Assembly: GCA_016710465.1 (NCBI GenBank)
Contig: JADJVS010000014.1
Span: forward strand, 62,001 to 126,000
Reading direction: 5' to 3'
DNA: 64,000 nt
DNA from: Sulfuritalea sp.
Lineage (GTDB): Bacteria > Pseudomonadota > Gammaproteobacteria > Burkholderiales > Rhodocyclaceae
The translations under genes and the position numbers were made by a program. Each line of letters begins with the position of its first letter. The stretch's first letter is position 1. Below the pieces are notes generated by a model that saw nothing but the letters and a program-made list of their open reading frames with translations, ran no database searches and was not told where the DNA came from. Positions 41,406 to 50,565 of the stretch are shown here, in pieces.

Positions 41406-43359
41406 TCACAATCCGATGAGCAGCTTGATGCGGTTTTGTTCCGTCGTGTCTTCGGAAGGCCTCCGGTTCGTAACCACGAAATTGCGCAGGGACACGAGCT
41501 TCCGCTGGGGAAACAGCGCCTGATAATTGTCCCCGATTTTCCTGTTCCTGGACAACGCAGGGGACATGTACCGGTAATAGTCCTTGCTGCGGGCAATCGC
41601 GCAAAGCCTGAGTATCAGATACTCGGCGTAGAGGAACAGTTGCAGTGCCGGAAATAGGATGCGTTCCGATACGTCGAGAAAATGCTTTTCCCCTATGACG
41701 GTTCTCCAGATGAAGTTGCTTATCCATGGCAGACACGGCATGGCGAAGTTCCGCGTTTTGATCCTGCGAACCACGGCTGCCCAGAAGGGGCTGAAACGTG
41801 CGCGCCTGGTCGGGCGATGGGCAGCGGCTGCCACTTCCTGCGAAGCAGGTCTGGTAACAGGTTTGACTGCTTGTGGTGATGACGAAAGCAATCTGGCGTA
41901 CTCTTTCCTTACCAGTATCTGTACCATCAATTCCCAGAACAGCACCTCCTTCACGTCGGAGCCGTTGAGATTGACATACGACATCTTGTAAGTCGGGGCT
42001 GTAAACAGACCTTCCAAATAGGCCTCCTCTTCGTCCACGCTCTTGCCTATGATCCCCAGTTGCTGCCCGTATTCATACAGCGGCGTCCCCGGAAAGGGAA
42101 TCGCATAGAACAGGTCACCGCCGAAGACCGTGAATGGGTCTTTGCCGATGTCGAAAGCCAGGTTTGCGATGAATTTCGATGTCTCCCTCACGGTTTCGCT
42201 GGTCTCGCCAGGCATAGCAAGCATGATGGATAACGGTGCCAGTATCCTGAATTCAGCGCACCACTTTATGGCTTGCGCAACTTCGGCCACCGTGAATTTT
42301 TTTTCCATGATGTCGAGAACCTTCTGGCTGCCCGACTCCACGCCGAACTTCATGCCGACACAGTTGTTCTCGGCGTAAGTTCGGGTCAGTTCCCGCGTCA
42401 TGCTGTCAACTCTCACCCCGCCGGCAGTCCACAACATGTCGTGTTTCTTCATGATGCGCGCAAACTCGATCCCCGCCTCCCGGTCAGAACCGAAGTTCTC
42501 GTCGGCAAGTGTGATGAAGCCGACGTCGTGGTTCTCTTTCAGGTACACGACATGCTCTTCGAGTTCCGTCATGTCGCCAACTCGGTAGCCCTTTGTCGGG
42601 CGCTGGCAAAAAGTGCATTTGGCAACACAGCCCTTATTCACTACAAGTACCGCTATGTTTGGCTTTCGCCCGCTTTCGTAAGCCCTGGGGTCGTGGTTGA
42701 ACCAGCCCGACCCCCGACCCGGCCGGAAGTAGTTGCTGAGCAGTTCAGGCCGGTCCTGCAGGCCTTTCTTGAGCAGTTCGTAGTCCGGCACCAGGGCTTA
42801 GATCGGATGGAGGAACCTTCTCGCCATAGCCAGTAAACAGCAGGTCGCCCGCTGCATTCAGGAAGGAGAGGCCCTTGATTGCGCTCAGCGCGTCGGCCAC
42901 GGTTTTCCGGCCATGCTGCTTGGCGTAGCCCAGCAGATTGACCCAAGCCACTTCGCCGTCGCCCACCACGCAGACATCCACGTCGGTTTTCCTGAGCACC
43001 ACGTTGGCCGATGCCGACAGGTTGCCGCCCAGAACAATCAGCGCATCCGGACATACGCTCCTGATAGTGCGTGCTAGTCTCTTGATCTGACTGTAAGTTC
43101 CCGAGGTCACGGCACTCAGCCCGACGACATCGGGCTTCGTTCTCCGAAAATATTCCAGAATCTCTTCTTGTGACGGCAACAGCATGTCAATATCGTAAAA
43201 ATCGTAGTCCTCCGCCGTGTAGCCGTTCTTCTCCATCCACTTCACGAGGGAGACAATTGCGTATTTCGGCAACACAGGAAGCTCTCCCATCGCCCTGACG
43301 TTGGGTGGCGGCACGATATGCACCGGCTCAGTCGGTGCAGTGCATAGAACGATATACAT
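41406..43359 (-). pseudogene. B12-binding-domain radical SAM gene broken by a +1 frameshift
   Basis: Paralogue of the gene at 26345-28276. The first frame (43359 down to 42745) encodes the B12-binding domain and then shifts after PPSDLS into a false ending. The second frame (42791 to 41406) carries the rest, including NKGCVAKCTFC, DEAGIEF-type core motifs and the C-terminal region. The cause is one extra G at 42794-42796 compared with the intact copy. Restoring the frame would give a protein of about 650 residues. The first 300-odd codons lie in DNA shared with the paralogue; the remainder is diverged and more GC-rich. Confidence 0.85.
42589..43298. repeat. Copy 2 of 709-bp duplicated segment (710 bp, one inserted G)
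   Basis: Matches 27507-28215 base for base by eye apart from the extra G at 42794-42796. Both copies are in the same orientation, about 15.1 kb apart, with the legionaminic operon, ABC transporter and both TIGR04372 genes between them. Homologous recombination between them would delete or loop out that block. Confidence 0.92.
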
Positions 43360-43444
43360 TTATGGCCTCGTAAATCTCAAAACAAATTCAGGCCGAAGGA
43401 TGACTTCCATTTGAACCAATACAACTTTTCCGCATAGCTGCAAA
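43360..43444. other. 85-bp spacer upstream of the broken radical SAM gene
   Basis: Fairly AT-rich on the side nearest the gene start. It could hold a ribosome site or weak promoter; no specific element is convincing. Confidence 0.3.
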
Positions 43445-44629
43445 TCATGCCATCCGCTGAAATATGGCGTGGTGATTTGGCATGCCCCAACTCGAGATAA
43501 AGGACTTGTCAGTCCGGCAGAACTCGACCAGCTGACCTGTGTCATTCATACCCATGAGTTGGAGTGCCGACCTGATCATGGCTAAGACACTACTGGCTGC
43601 GCCAAGGCTTCCATCGCCGGTCGCCGCGCACAGCCTTCGTATCTGACCGTCTATACCGTCCACGCATGCCCTTGCGCTTACGCAAGCATCCGGCGACCAC
43701 TCATCTATCAATTCGTCGGTGATGCTTACCAGCGAGGCAAGGGCATCGGAAAGTTCTCCACCGATTCCGGGAAGAAAGCACTTGCACCCCAGCAAGTGGC
43801 TCAACCGGCTCTGTTCGATAAACGAAATCGAGGAGAGCATTTCATGTTCCGGACTGAGGGGCGCTTTTATCCATTGCATTGCGAGGGCATCCCTGTAATT
43901 CGGCCACGAAGAATACAGCCTGAATCCGCCTGCATGCATGTCTTTCAGGAGTTCTACCGGATCTATGAAGTACTTCCTCCGAACAAACGGATTCTCGATC
44001 ACATCCATGAACCATGATTCGATTTTTCTGGTGTGCTGAATGCTGTCCCATTTCGTCAGGAACAGCTTTTTTGCGGTTTCAATACCGGCACCGTAGGCCG
44101 GATCGCGCGCCACGCGCTGGTAAATCGCCTTGGTAAGTAGTTCGATGAAACCTCCGTAAAGCTCCATATGGCTGATGATCAAGAACCCGTCACGCTCCAG
44201 ACACTCGCTTAACTTTTTTACCCAGGTGCTGGTAGGTTGTATCGTATAAATGAAGCCTTCCGCATCGATCACGTCAAACTTGTGTGGTGCCGAGTACTCC
44301 AGCAGGGAGGCGGCGACAACTTCTTCCAAGCAAGCATCCAGCCCGAATTTCGAAAAATACCCGCGGATGTAGGGGTGCGCTTCGGGATTGGGCTCGACGA
44401 GGGTCAGGCGCGCACCCCAATTTGCGAAAACCAGTGAGTTCTCCCCCGTATCCGGGCCAAACTCCAGCAAACGCTTCCCGGCAAAAACAACGGGGGGAAG
44501 CATCAGGCGATGAAAAACGTTCTTGCGGAGCTCGGCATATTTTGACAATTCGGCATCGCCGCCAAAGCCAGCGTAGGTAGGGCGCAGGCCTTGGGTCGAA
44601 TAGTATTCGTAAAGAGTTTCCAACATCAT
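43445..44629 (-). CDS. Class I SAM-dependent methyltransferase with long C-terminal extension
   Basis: 394 residues; two adjacent ATGs at the start, overlapping the SDR stop. RLLEFGPDTGENSLVFANWG is motif I with LTLVEPNPEA as the ribose-binding acidic strand; FDVIDAEGFIYTIQP and GFLIISHMELYGGFIELL follow. The C-terminal 200 residues are unassigned. Likely methylates a sugar or an intermediate in the sporadic carbohydrate cluster; the acceptor is unknown. Confidence 0.72.
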   Translation of the reverse strand: MMLETLYEYYSTQGLRPTYAGFGGDAELSKYAELRKNVFHRLMLPPVVFAGKRLLEFGPDTGENSLVFANWGARLTLVEPNPEAHPYIRGYFSKFGLDACLEEVVAASLLEYSAPHKFDVIDAEGFIYTIQPTSTWVKKLSECLERDGFLIISHMELYGGFIELLTKAIYQRVARDPAYGAGIETAKKLFLTKWDSIQHTRKIESWFMDVIENPFVRRKYFIDPVELLKDMHAGGFRLYSSWPNYRDALAMQWIKAPLSPEHEMLSSISFIEQSRLSHLLGCKCFLPGIGGELSDALASLVSITDELIDEWSPDACVSARACVDGIDGQIRRLCAATGDGSLGAASSVLAMIRSALQLMGMNDTGQLVEFCRTDKSFISSWGMPNHHAIFQRMA

Positions 44630-45381
44630 TCCCCTTGAGGAAAATCCCTGATCAGCGATTCGTGACTGCGGAGCGTCAGGCCGCCGTCCACCACAATGTT
44701 CTGTCCGGAGATGTACGACGCCTGCTCGCCCGCTAGAAACATGATCGCGTTAACAATGTCCTGTGGCTTCCCCATCCTGCCAAGCGGGATGAGATTTCTA
44801 TATCTGTCGACAAGCCATTTGTTCTTGTCCCAGAACTCCTGGGCTTCATCCTTGGCAACCACGCATGGGGAAACTGAGTTCACGCGGATCCCCTGCGGAC
44901 CGAGCACCAAAGCGTAATAGCGCGCCAGTTGCGTAAAACCCGCCTTGCCAAGGTGGTAACCTAAAGACTGCTCTGGGGCAACATATCGATCCGCTACCGA
45001 ACTCACCAGGACGATGCTGTTCGACAGACCGTCGGCGTAGAAGCAGTGCCGGTCCACGAGATGGTCTATGGCATTCTTGGTGGCACTGAGCGCCACCGTC
45101 ATCTCAAAGTCGAATTCGTCTTCCACGGCACGATGCCGTTGCAGGAAAATCGCACAGGCGAGTTTCCCGTAGCGTGCCACCGCCTGATCCAGACTCAACA
45201 GCAACGCCTCCTGGTTCGAGACGTCGACAGGATAGTGGGTCAGCCTGGGCGACTGTAAATCCCCGCCGCCGCTTCGCCCGAGAACCGATACGCAGTTGCT
45301 TTCCCCGCCAACCAGATGCCTCACCAGCGTCCGGCCGATGCCTCGCGTTCCTCCAACCACAAGGAAGTGCCTTTCAGTCAT
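44626..45381 (-). CDS. Short-chain dehydrogenase/reductase
   Basis: 251 residues from ATG at 45381. VVGGTRGIGRTLV is the cofactor motif, VLVSSVADRYV (written IVLVSSVAD) carries the catalytic serine, and YHLGKAGF the Tyr/Lys pair; the ending SYISGQNIVVDGGLT is typical. It probably reduces a keto group on a nucleotide sugar or a free sugar phosphate. It starts within the end of the methyltransferase gene upstream and overlaps the methyltransferase gene downstream. Confidence 0.8.
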   Translation of the reverse strand: MTERHFLVVGGTRGIGRTLVRHLVGGESNCVSVLGRSGGGDLQSPRLTHYPVDVSNQEALLLSLDQAVARYGKLACAIFLQRHRAVEDEFDFEMTVALSATKNAIDHLVDRHCFYADGLSNSIVLVSSVADRYVAPEQSLGYHLGKAGFTQLARYYALVLGPQGIRVNSVSPCVVAKDEAQEFWDKNKWLVDRYRNLIPLGRMGKPQDIVNAIMFLAGEQASYISGQNIVVDGGLTLRSHESLIRDFPQGE

Positions 45382-46645
45382 TCGCGACAACCTTGAATTC
45401 CGGTACAGGAATGACGAAACTGCCGCCACCTCCAAGATAGTCGTGATTCTTCCTGATGAAAGGCTCGGCGAAACGCCACGCCAGGACCACCACATAGTCA
45501 GGTTTGCGCTCGTTTAGAGCCGACGAGGGCAGCACCGGCAGATGCAGCCCCGGACTGAATCGCCCCTGTTTCGCGAGGTTGTCGTCGACCAGGTAATCCA
45601 GGTAGCTGCCAATTTCAAAATGGTAGATCAGCGTTGTACCGGTGATCGAGGCGCCGAAGCCGGCAATGCTTTTCCCATCGCTCTTGGCTTGGGCCAGAAA
45701 TTTTCTTGTTTTCTCCTTGAGGCCGTTGATCTTGTCAGCAAAGGCTGAGAAAGTCTCTTTCCGATACAACCCCATGCTGTCTTCAAGCGTCAGCATTTCA
45801 TCCACCGAGCCGTCTTTCGCCAATGGCCCTCCCGGGCGCTGAACAAAGTATCGCAATGACCCGCCCTTGGTGGACACGCGCTCAACGGCAGCCAGCTCCA
45901 GGCCGACACGCTTGAACAGAGCTTGGATCGGCTTGACCGAGAACGCTGAAAGATGTTCATGGTAAATAAAATCGAACACCATGTTTTGCACCAGATCAGC
46001 AAGGTAATAGCTTTCGAACACAAATACGCCGTCGCCGGCCAGCACCTCATTGATCGCATTAACCCAGGACATCAAGTCGTCGATGTTGGCAAATACGTTG
46101 TTCGCGGTGACGAGACGGGCATGCCCGTGTTCAACAACCATCCGCCTGGCGAGGTCCGGCGTGAAGAAACTGGCGATAGTTTTGATGCCGCTGGCGGTTG
46201 CCTGGGCGGCTATATGCGCAGCCGGCTCGACTCCAAGGACGTTCATCCCCCGGTCCTGGAAGCATCTCAACAGGGTGCCGTCATTGCTGCCGATATCGAC
46301 GGCCAGGGAACCCGGATTCAGTCTGCAACGGTCCGTCACGCTGTCGGCATAGCCGCGAAAATGCTCCGCTAATCCCATGGAACTTGCGGTAACGTAAATG
46401 TATTCTCCGTAGAGAACTTCCGGGTCGATGACGTCCATGATCTGCGCCAGCCCGCACTGACTGCATATGTGCAAATCAATCGGGTAACTGGGTTGCGGAA
46501 CATTCACCCGCTCCGGCGTAACATAGGCGTCGCCGATCGGGGATGGTTTAAGGCTGAATACCAGTTCCAGATCGCGGCTGCCGCAGCCACGACAATCACT
46601 TCGACGATGAATGACGTCCGCCATATTTCTTCCCTCGTTGTTCAT
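45374..46645 (-). CDS. Sugar C-methyltransferase (TylCIII/Methyltransf_13-14 type)
   Basis: 423 residues. An N-terminal zinc-binding domain (CRGCGS and ICSQCGL) precedes a class I SAM domain (LAVDIGSNDGTLLRCF, VLGVEPAAHIA) with FIYHEHLSAFSV, and a C-terminal Rossmann-like domain (SIAGFGASITGTTLIYHF, VDDNLAKQGRFSPG). This three-domain layout is that of NDP-hexose C-methyltransferases that alkylate next to a keto group. The start ATG overlaps the cupin gene stop (ATGA). Confidence 0.85.
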   Translation of the reverse strand: MNNEGRNMADVIHRRSDCRGCGSRDLELVFSLKPSPIGDAYVTPERVNVPQPSYPIDLHICSQCGLAQIMDVIDPEVLYGEYIYVTASSMGLAEHFRGYADSVTDRCRLNPGSLAVDIGSNDGTLLRCFQDRGMNVLGVEPAAHIAAQATASGIKTIASFFTPDLARRMVVEHGHARLVTANNVFANIDDLMSWVNAINEVLAGDGVFVFESYYLADLVQNMVFDFIYHEHLSAFSVKPIQALFKRVGLELAAVERVSTKGGSLRYFVQRPGGPLAKDGSVDEMLTLEDSMGLYRKETFSAFADKINGLKEKTRKFLAQAKSDGKSIAGFGASITGTTLIYHFEIGSYLDYLVDDNLAKQGRFSPGLHLPVLPSSALNERKPDYVVVLAWRFAEPFIRKNHDYLGGGGSFVIPVPEFKVVAND

Positions 46646-47172
46646 TGCATTAGCCCGACTCTGCCGTCCAGGTCGGCCATGAAGGTGCTTACAGAATCCA
46701 CATCTCCGTCATCCGGCGCCCATGGAGCAAAAACAGTATCACTGCGATCGAAAGGACCGTTTGTGGTTTCGTGGAACACCAGGACATCGGAACGGATGAT
46801 CAGGGTATGGAATACGGGAACCGCCATCCGGTAATAGAAAGTCCTGCCAGAAGCATAGTCGCCCATGCGGATTACACCCCCTATCCGCCCTTCATCGTCA
46901 AATATGACGACATCCACCAGACCTTCGATGATGTGCGTCGACTCGCTCTTCCCTGGATGCTTGTGCGGACGCACATAGGCATTGCGCTCATGGACGATAA
47001 GCATCTCATGCAGGCGGTCATCCGGGGCGCCATGCGCGCACAACCTTATGCGCTTCCTCGGATTGCGCGAGGACAATTGCTTGAAAAGATCTATATCCGA
47101 ACGGTCAGTCGTCGTTATCGCTGTTTCCGTATACAGCACTTCGGGGCTCAGGACGCGGTATTTCTCAGCCAC
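46642..47172 (-). CDS. WbuC-like cupin-fold metalloprotein
   Basis: 176 residues. RLCAHGAPDDRLHEMLIVHE leads into the cupin motif YVRPHKHPGKSESTHIIEG with metal-binding histidines and glutamate, then VVIFDDEG and a second motif near AVPVFHTLI. WbuC-family cupins recur in O-antigen clusters; their reaction is not established and may be sugar isomerisation or binding. It is sandwiched between two sugar C-methyltransferases with short overlaps. Confidence 0.78.
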   Translation of the reverse strand: MAEKYRVLSPEVLYTETAITTTDRSDIDLFKQLSSRNPRKRIRLCAHGAPDDRLHEMLIVHERNAYVRPHKHPGKSESTHIIEGLVDVVIFDDEGRIGGVIRMGDYASGRTFYYRMAVPVFHTLIIRSDVLVFHETTNGPFDRSDTVFAPWAPDDGDVDSVSTFMADLDGRVGLMQ

Positions 47173-48433
47173 GGCTCGGTGACTCCCCGTTGATCTGCCA
47201 TACCGGCAGCAGGCGTTCGCTGGGTGGCAGTACAGACCAGAACGTTCCTCCGTTCCGCACCCATTCCGCGTGCTTACCGACTACCTTGTCTTCATTTTCC
47301 GTATTGACCGCAAGGAGGCAGATATCAATGCCCTGCGAGTAGAGAGCATCGCTGGGCAAAATTGGAATTGGCACCCGGCTGCCCGGCATAAACTTGTTCT
47401 GCTTCTCCTGCTGATCATCGACGATCACATCGATACTGGCAGCGACGCCTGCGAAGTTGAGCAGGCAAAATACACGCGATCCCGCCCCATAGACTGCGAT
47501 CTTCCTGCCGGCCCTCTTTTGCGCTGAAAGAAACTCACCGAGGGATCGGCGAAAGTCCGGCCAATGCTCCGAATATTCGACGTTCAGCCTGCGCAAGGCG
47601 GCAACATAGTCCAGCGAGCGGTGTGGCTTGCCGGATTTTCGCCCGATAAAGCAAATGCTCTCACCGCTAAACAGGATCGTTTCCTCGTGAACCAACTCGA
47701 CACCGGCGAGAGAGAGAAAGTGGCGGAGCGTGTCCACCGTGAAATAATTGACGTGCTCCTCCCACAAGCCATAGTCCCGGCTGCGGAGGTTGCACGCGAA
47801 ATTAGGCACTTCGATTAGCACGAAGCCGTTGGGCTTGACGAGAATTCCTATCGACTCCGCCACGCCCCGGAGATCGCTGATGTGCTCCAGGTTCTGGCGC
47901 GAAACGAACAGGTCAAATAGACCGTATTGCGCCTTTATGGTTCTCGATAATTCGGGGCTGAGAAAATCCTGCAGCGTATTCACACCCTGTGCCACGGCCA
48001 AGCCATAGGCATCCTTGGCGGGTTCCACGCCCAACGTATTCTCGTATCCGTTGAGCGACAGCTGATGCAGAAACATCCCGTCGTTGCTGCCGATCTCGAT
48101 GATTTTCGCATCTGGACCCATTCCCTCCAGGGACTTTATAAGGTCAATTTCGCGCTGCACATGCGGCTGGAACTTCCACGAACTCAGCGTGACATAGTTG
48201 TCGTAGAGAATCTCGGGGGGGCAGGAGTCGACCAATTGGGTCAATCCACACGATTCGCAAAAAAAGAGCTTCACCGGCCAGGTCGGCTGGTCGCCAGACT
48301 GCTCAGCGAGATAGTGTTTCGCGACGGGATGACTGCCGAAATCAATCAAATCCAACAGGTCAAAGCCACCACAGAGATTGCACGAAGGCGTAGGCTTGCA
48401 TATCGACTGATCAATCAAAATAGATAAACTCAT
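47165..48433 (-). CDS. Sugar C-methyltransferase, second copy of the TylCIII type
   Basis: 422 residues from ATG at 48433. N-terminal zinc site (CNLCGGF and FFCESCGLTQL), central SAM domain (IIEIGSNDGMFLHQL, LGVEPAKDA, SRQNLEHISDL) with LWEEHVNYFTVDTL, and a C-terminal Rossmann-like part (KIAVYGAGSRVFCLLNF, VDDQQEKQNKFMPG). The same three-part layout as the gene at 45374 but diverged, so two different methylations of a keto sugar, or two sugars, are expected. Overlaps the cupin gene by eight bases. Confidence 0.85.
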   Translation of the reverse strand: MSLSILIDQSICKPTPSCNLCGGFDLLDLIDFGSHPVAKHYLAEQSGDQPTWPVKLFFCESCGLTQLVDSCPPEILYDNYVTLSSWKFQPHVQREIDLIKSLEGMGPDAKIIEIGSNDGMFLHQLSLNGYENTLGVEPAKDAYGLAVAQGVNTLQDFLSPELSRTIKAQYGLFDLFVSRQNLEHISDLRGVAESIGILVKPNGFVLIEVPNFACNLRSRDYGLWEEHVNYFTVDTLRHFLSLAGVELVHEETILFSGESICFIGRKSGKPHRSLDYVAALRRLNVEYSEHWPDFRRSLGEFLSAQKRAGRKIAVYGAGSRVFCLLNFAGVAASIDVIVDDQQEKQNKFMPGSRVPIPILPSDALYSQGIDICLLAVNTENEDKVVGKHAEWVRNGGTFWSVLPPSERLLPVWQINGESPSRG

Positions 48434-49076
48434 AGTCACCACTGTAGCCAAAGTGCTGATAAAGCCAAACCCATTCCTGATGGCCGAGGAACGACTCACA
48501 GGTCAAGGCCCAGCACTGAAGGTTGAATAACTCCAGATCGTTGCGGTAGCTTTCCAGCATGACGTAGCCCTGCCTGCCGGTCCGCTCGATTTCGCCCAAG
48601 GCCAGCGCAAGGTCGGGCAGTTTCAAATTGTGCAGGGTGCCAAGGGAGATCACCAAGTCGAACTCCTGATTGGCGAACGGGTAAGGTGCCTGGGCTTGAT
48701 GGAGGAAGATATGCGGCCTGACCAGGTCGGTTGCACAGTCGATGCCATGGGCCGAAACATCAAACCCTCTCACCAGCAACTTCGGCTCCAGCAGCAACAT
48801 CTCATGAAGCAGATACCCTTTGCCACAGCCCACGTCCAAGACCCTGGAACCGGGACGTAGCCCATAGGTTCGAATCAGTGCCTCGGCCACCGGCTTCCAG
48901 CGGCCGGGCATGAACTTGTATCCGCCGTAGCCATAGCGGCGATCGCCATCCCAATAGTCCGCGCCATATTGCTTGGCCACGTTCATGCACGCCACCTTTT
49001 CGTCCACCATGCGCGCCAGATAATCGCGCTTGGACATTTGGTGCAGTGGCGTGACGAAATTTCGCAGTTGTCCCAT
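48411..49076 (-). CDS. Class I SAM-dependent methyltransferase
   Basis: 221 residues from ATG at 49076. A YGADYWDGDRRYGYGGYKF segment precedes motif I RVLDVGCGKGYLLHEML; VRGFDVSAHGID, FDLVISLGTLHNL and GYVMLESYRND follow. The frame overlaps the next gene downstream by 23 bases. Similar short methyltransferases travel with the sporadic carbohydrate cluster genes. An acceptor cannot be assigned. Confidence 0.78.
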   Translation of the reverse strand: MGQLRNFVTPLHQMSKRDYLARMVDEKVACMNVAKQYGADYWDGDRRYGYGGYKFMPGRWKPVAEALIRTYGLRPGSRVLDVGCGKGYLLHEMLLLEPKLLVRGFDVSAHGIDCATDLVRPHIFLHQAQAPYPFANQEFDLVISLGTLHNLKLPDLALALGEIERTGRQGYVMLESYRNDLELFNLQCWALTCESFLGHQEWVWLYQHFGYSGDYEFIYFD

Positions 49077-49087
49077 AGCTGGTCTTT

Positions 49088-50152
49088 CTATACGAAATAC
49101 GAATGCTCCTGATCGAGCGAAAGATACTCGTGGATCGCCAGATTCTTGGAATGGGTAACGCAATGATGGCCACACTGCTCGGACGGGTCAAAGGCTGTCA
49201 GGAACCTCTGGTTCTCTTCAGAAAACCAGAATTCCCTGAACGTCCTTTGGGCAATCGAGCCCATCCGGCCGGACTTCGTATAAGCCTTGTCCTGGCAGGT
49301 ATAGACATTTTGGTCTGCGCCTATCACCGTCAGGAACTGCAGGAACGGACAGGTGTGATAGTGCTTCTCGAAGCGATCTTCAAGATCGTGATAGTGATTG
49401 AGAATGGCGAAGTTCTCATCAGCCAAGGGTTGTGCCAATGCAATCTGGCGAGCCACTTCTTCCTTGATGGGGCGATGGTAGTCGTTGTTGCCTGCAGCAT
49501 CGTTATTAACGACTGCCCCTGCGAGCTTGACATGGTTCACGCCACATTCCTTGAGCAGGGCGCACACCTCCGCAATACGCTGATGATTATCGCGCCCCAC
49601 AATGAAGCTCACCCCGAGTACGCAACGAGTATCGCGGGCCGTGAAGGCCCGTATGTTGTCGATCAGGCGTGAGAACTCGTTCTGTTTTGCGCCACGGCTT
49701 TTGATGTAGCTCGCATCGTCCCAAGCATCCATGGAAATGCGGACCCAGGTGCCATGCTGCGCGAAGGAATCCGCGACACGTCCTTTTAAATTCGACCCGT
49801 TGGTCAAGGTTGCAATCCGGATTCCACCAGCCGCAAGAACGTCGATGACGTCGGGCAGTGCCTTGTAAAGCAGCGGCTCGCCTCCGCCGGAGAAAGTTAC
49901 CGCCTTTACGCCCATCTCGACGAATTCATGGGCCAGCGCTAGCATCTTTTCTGTCGGGATGCTGTCCTGCTCCCGCATCTCGTCTCCCAAAGTCAGGTCA
50001 TTCGTGCGATAGGCGCAGTACCAGCAGTCATGGTTGCAGCGGTTGGTAGGCTTCACCCGGATATGCACTGGCGCAACAACGCGCCCCTCCGCGAGCGCCT
50101 GCAGGTGGTCTTTGAAGCGCAAAAACTTGAGGGCGCTGTAATAAGTGGTCAT
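49088..50152 (-). CDS. Radical SAM/SPASM-domain protein
   Basis: 354 residues from an ATG overlapping the LIC12192-family gene (ATGA). IRVKPTNRCNHDCWYC carries Cys39, Cys43 and Cys46; VTFSGGGEPLLY is the GGE-type SAM-binding motif. C-terminal cysteines in HTCPFLQFLTV, VYTCQDKAY and EQCGHHC could bind extra clusters. The same cluster has a second protein of this group at 58017. Radical epimerisation or dehydrogenation of a sugar is conceivable; nothing in the sequence proves it. Confidence 0.82.
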   Translation of the reverse strand: MTTYYSALKFLRFKDHLQALAEGRVVAPVHIRVKPTNRCNHDCWYCAYRTNDLTLGDEMREQDSIPTEKMLALAHEFVEMGVKAVTFSGGGEPLLYKALPDVIDVLAAGGIRIATLTNGSNLKGRVADSFAQHGTWVRISMDAWDDASYIKSRGAKQNEFSRLIDNIRAFTARDTRCVLGVSFIVGRDNHQRIAEVCALLKECGVNHVKLAGAVVNNDAAGNNDYHRPIKEEVARQIALAQPLADENFAILNHYHDLEDRFEKHYHTCPFLQFLTVIGADQNVYTCQDKAYTKSGRMGSIAQRTFREFWFSEENQRFLTAFDPSEQCGHHCVTHSKNLAIHEYLSLDQEHSYFV

Positions 50153-50565
50153 AAACTGTTCCAGCGGCCATGCCCAACTTCGGTGCAATACGGCAAAGTT
50201 TGGCGGATCCGCCACAAAGTCTCGATGCGTTCGCATTCCTGCGCGGTGCTCGCACGGAATCCTTCAACCGAGAAATGCAGAGTTTTCTTCATATCCCGCA
50301 GCCGGGTGTAAATCCGCTGGCGCTGCATAGTATCCTCAGGCAATTGAAACAGGCTGTAGGCTACGATGCCGTCCAGGTCCGGCAATTCAGCGAGCAATTG
50401 CTCAAGGATCAGATGGCAGCCTTCCATGGCATATTCTGCAGCGCTCAGCAGGTAGTGGAGGCGATAGCGTTCACAGTAGTCGCGAATCACGAGATTCTGG
50501 ACATGCTGTGGTACGCGCTCTCCCATGAACGGCCGACTGAAGACATAGCCTCGGACTTTTTTCAT
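50149..50565 (-). CDS. Sporadic carbohydrate cluster protein, LIC12192 family
   Basis: 138 residues starting MKKVRGYVFSRPFMGERVPQ, then HVQNLVIRDYCER and a conserved middle (LLAELPDLDGIVAYSLFQLP). This matches my recall of the LIC12192 family (TIGR04323), first noted in Leptospira and scattered through surface-sugar loci of unrelated bacteria. Function unknown. Its overlap with the 2OG oxygenase gene (ATGA) repeats the known pairing of the two families. A resolvase-like or nucleotide-handling fold has not been shown. Confidence 0.8.
   Translation of the reverse strand: MKKVRGYVFSRPFMGERVPQHVQNLVIRDYCERYRLHYLLSAAEYAMEGCHLILEQLLAELPDLDGIVAYSLFQLPEDTMQRQRIYTRLRDMKKTLHFSVEGFRASTAQECERIETLWRIRQTLPYCTEVGHGRWNSL

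Noticed and set aside
41406..43359. Two separate genes instead of one broken gene
   Set aside because: Neither piece has a complete domain set, they overlap in different frames, and the intact paralogue reads straight through the same sequence with one G fewer.
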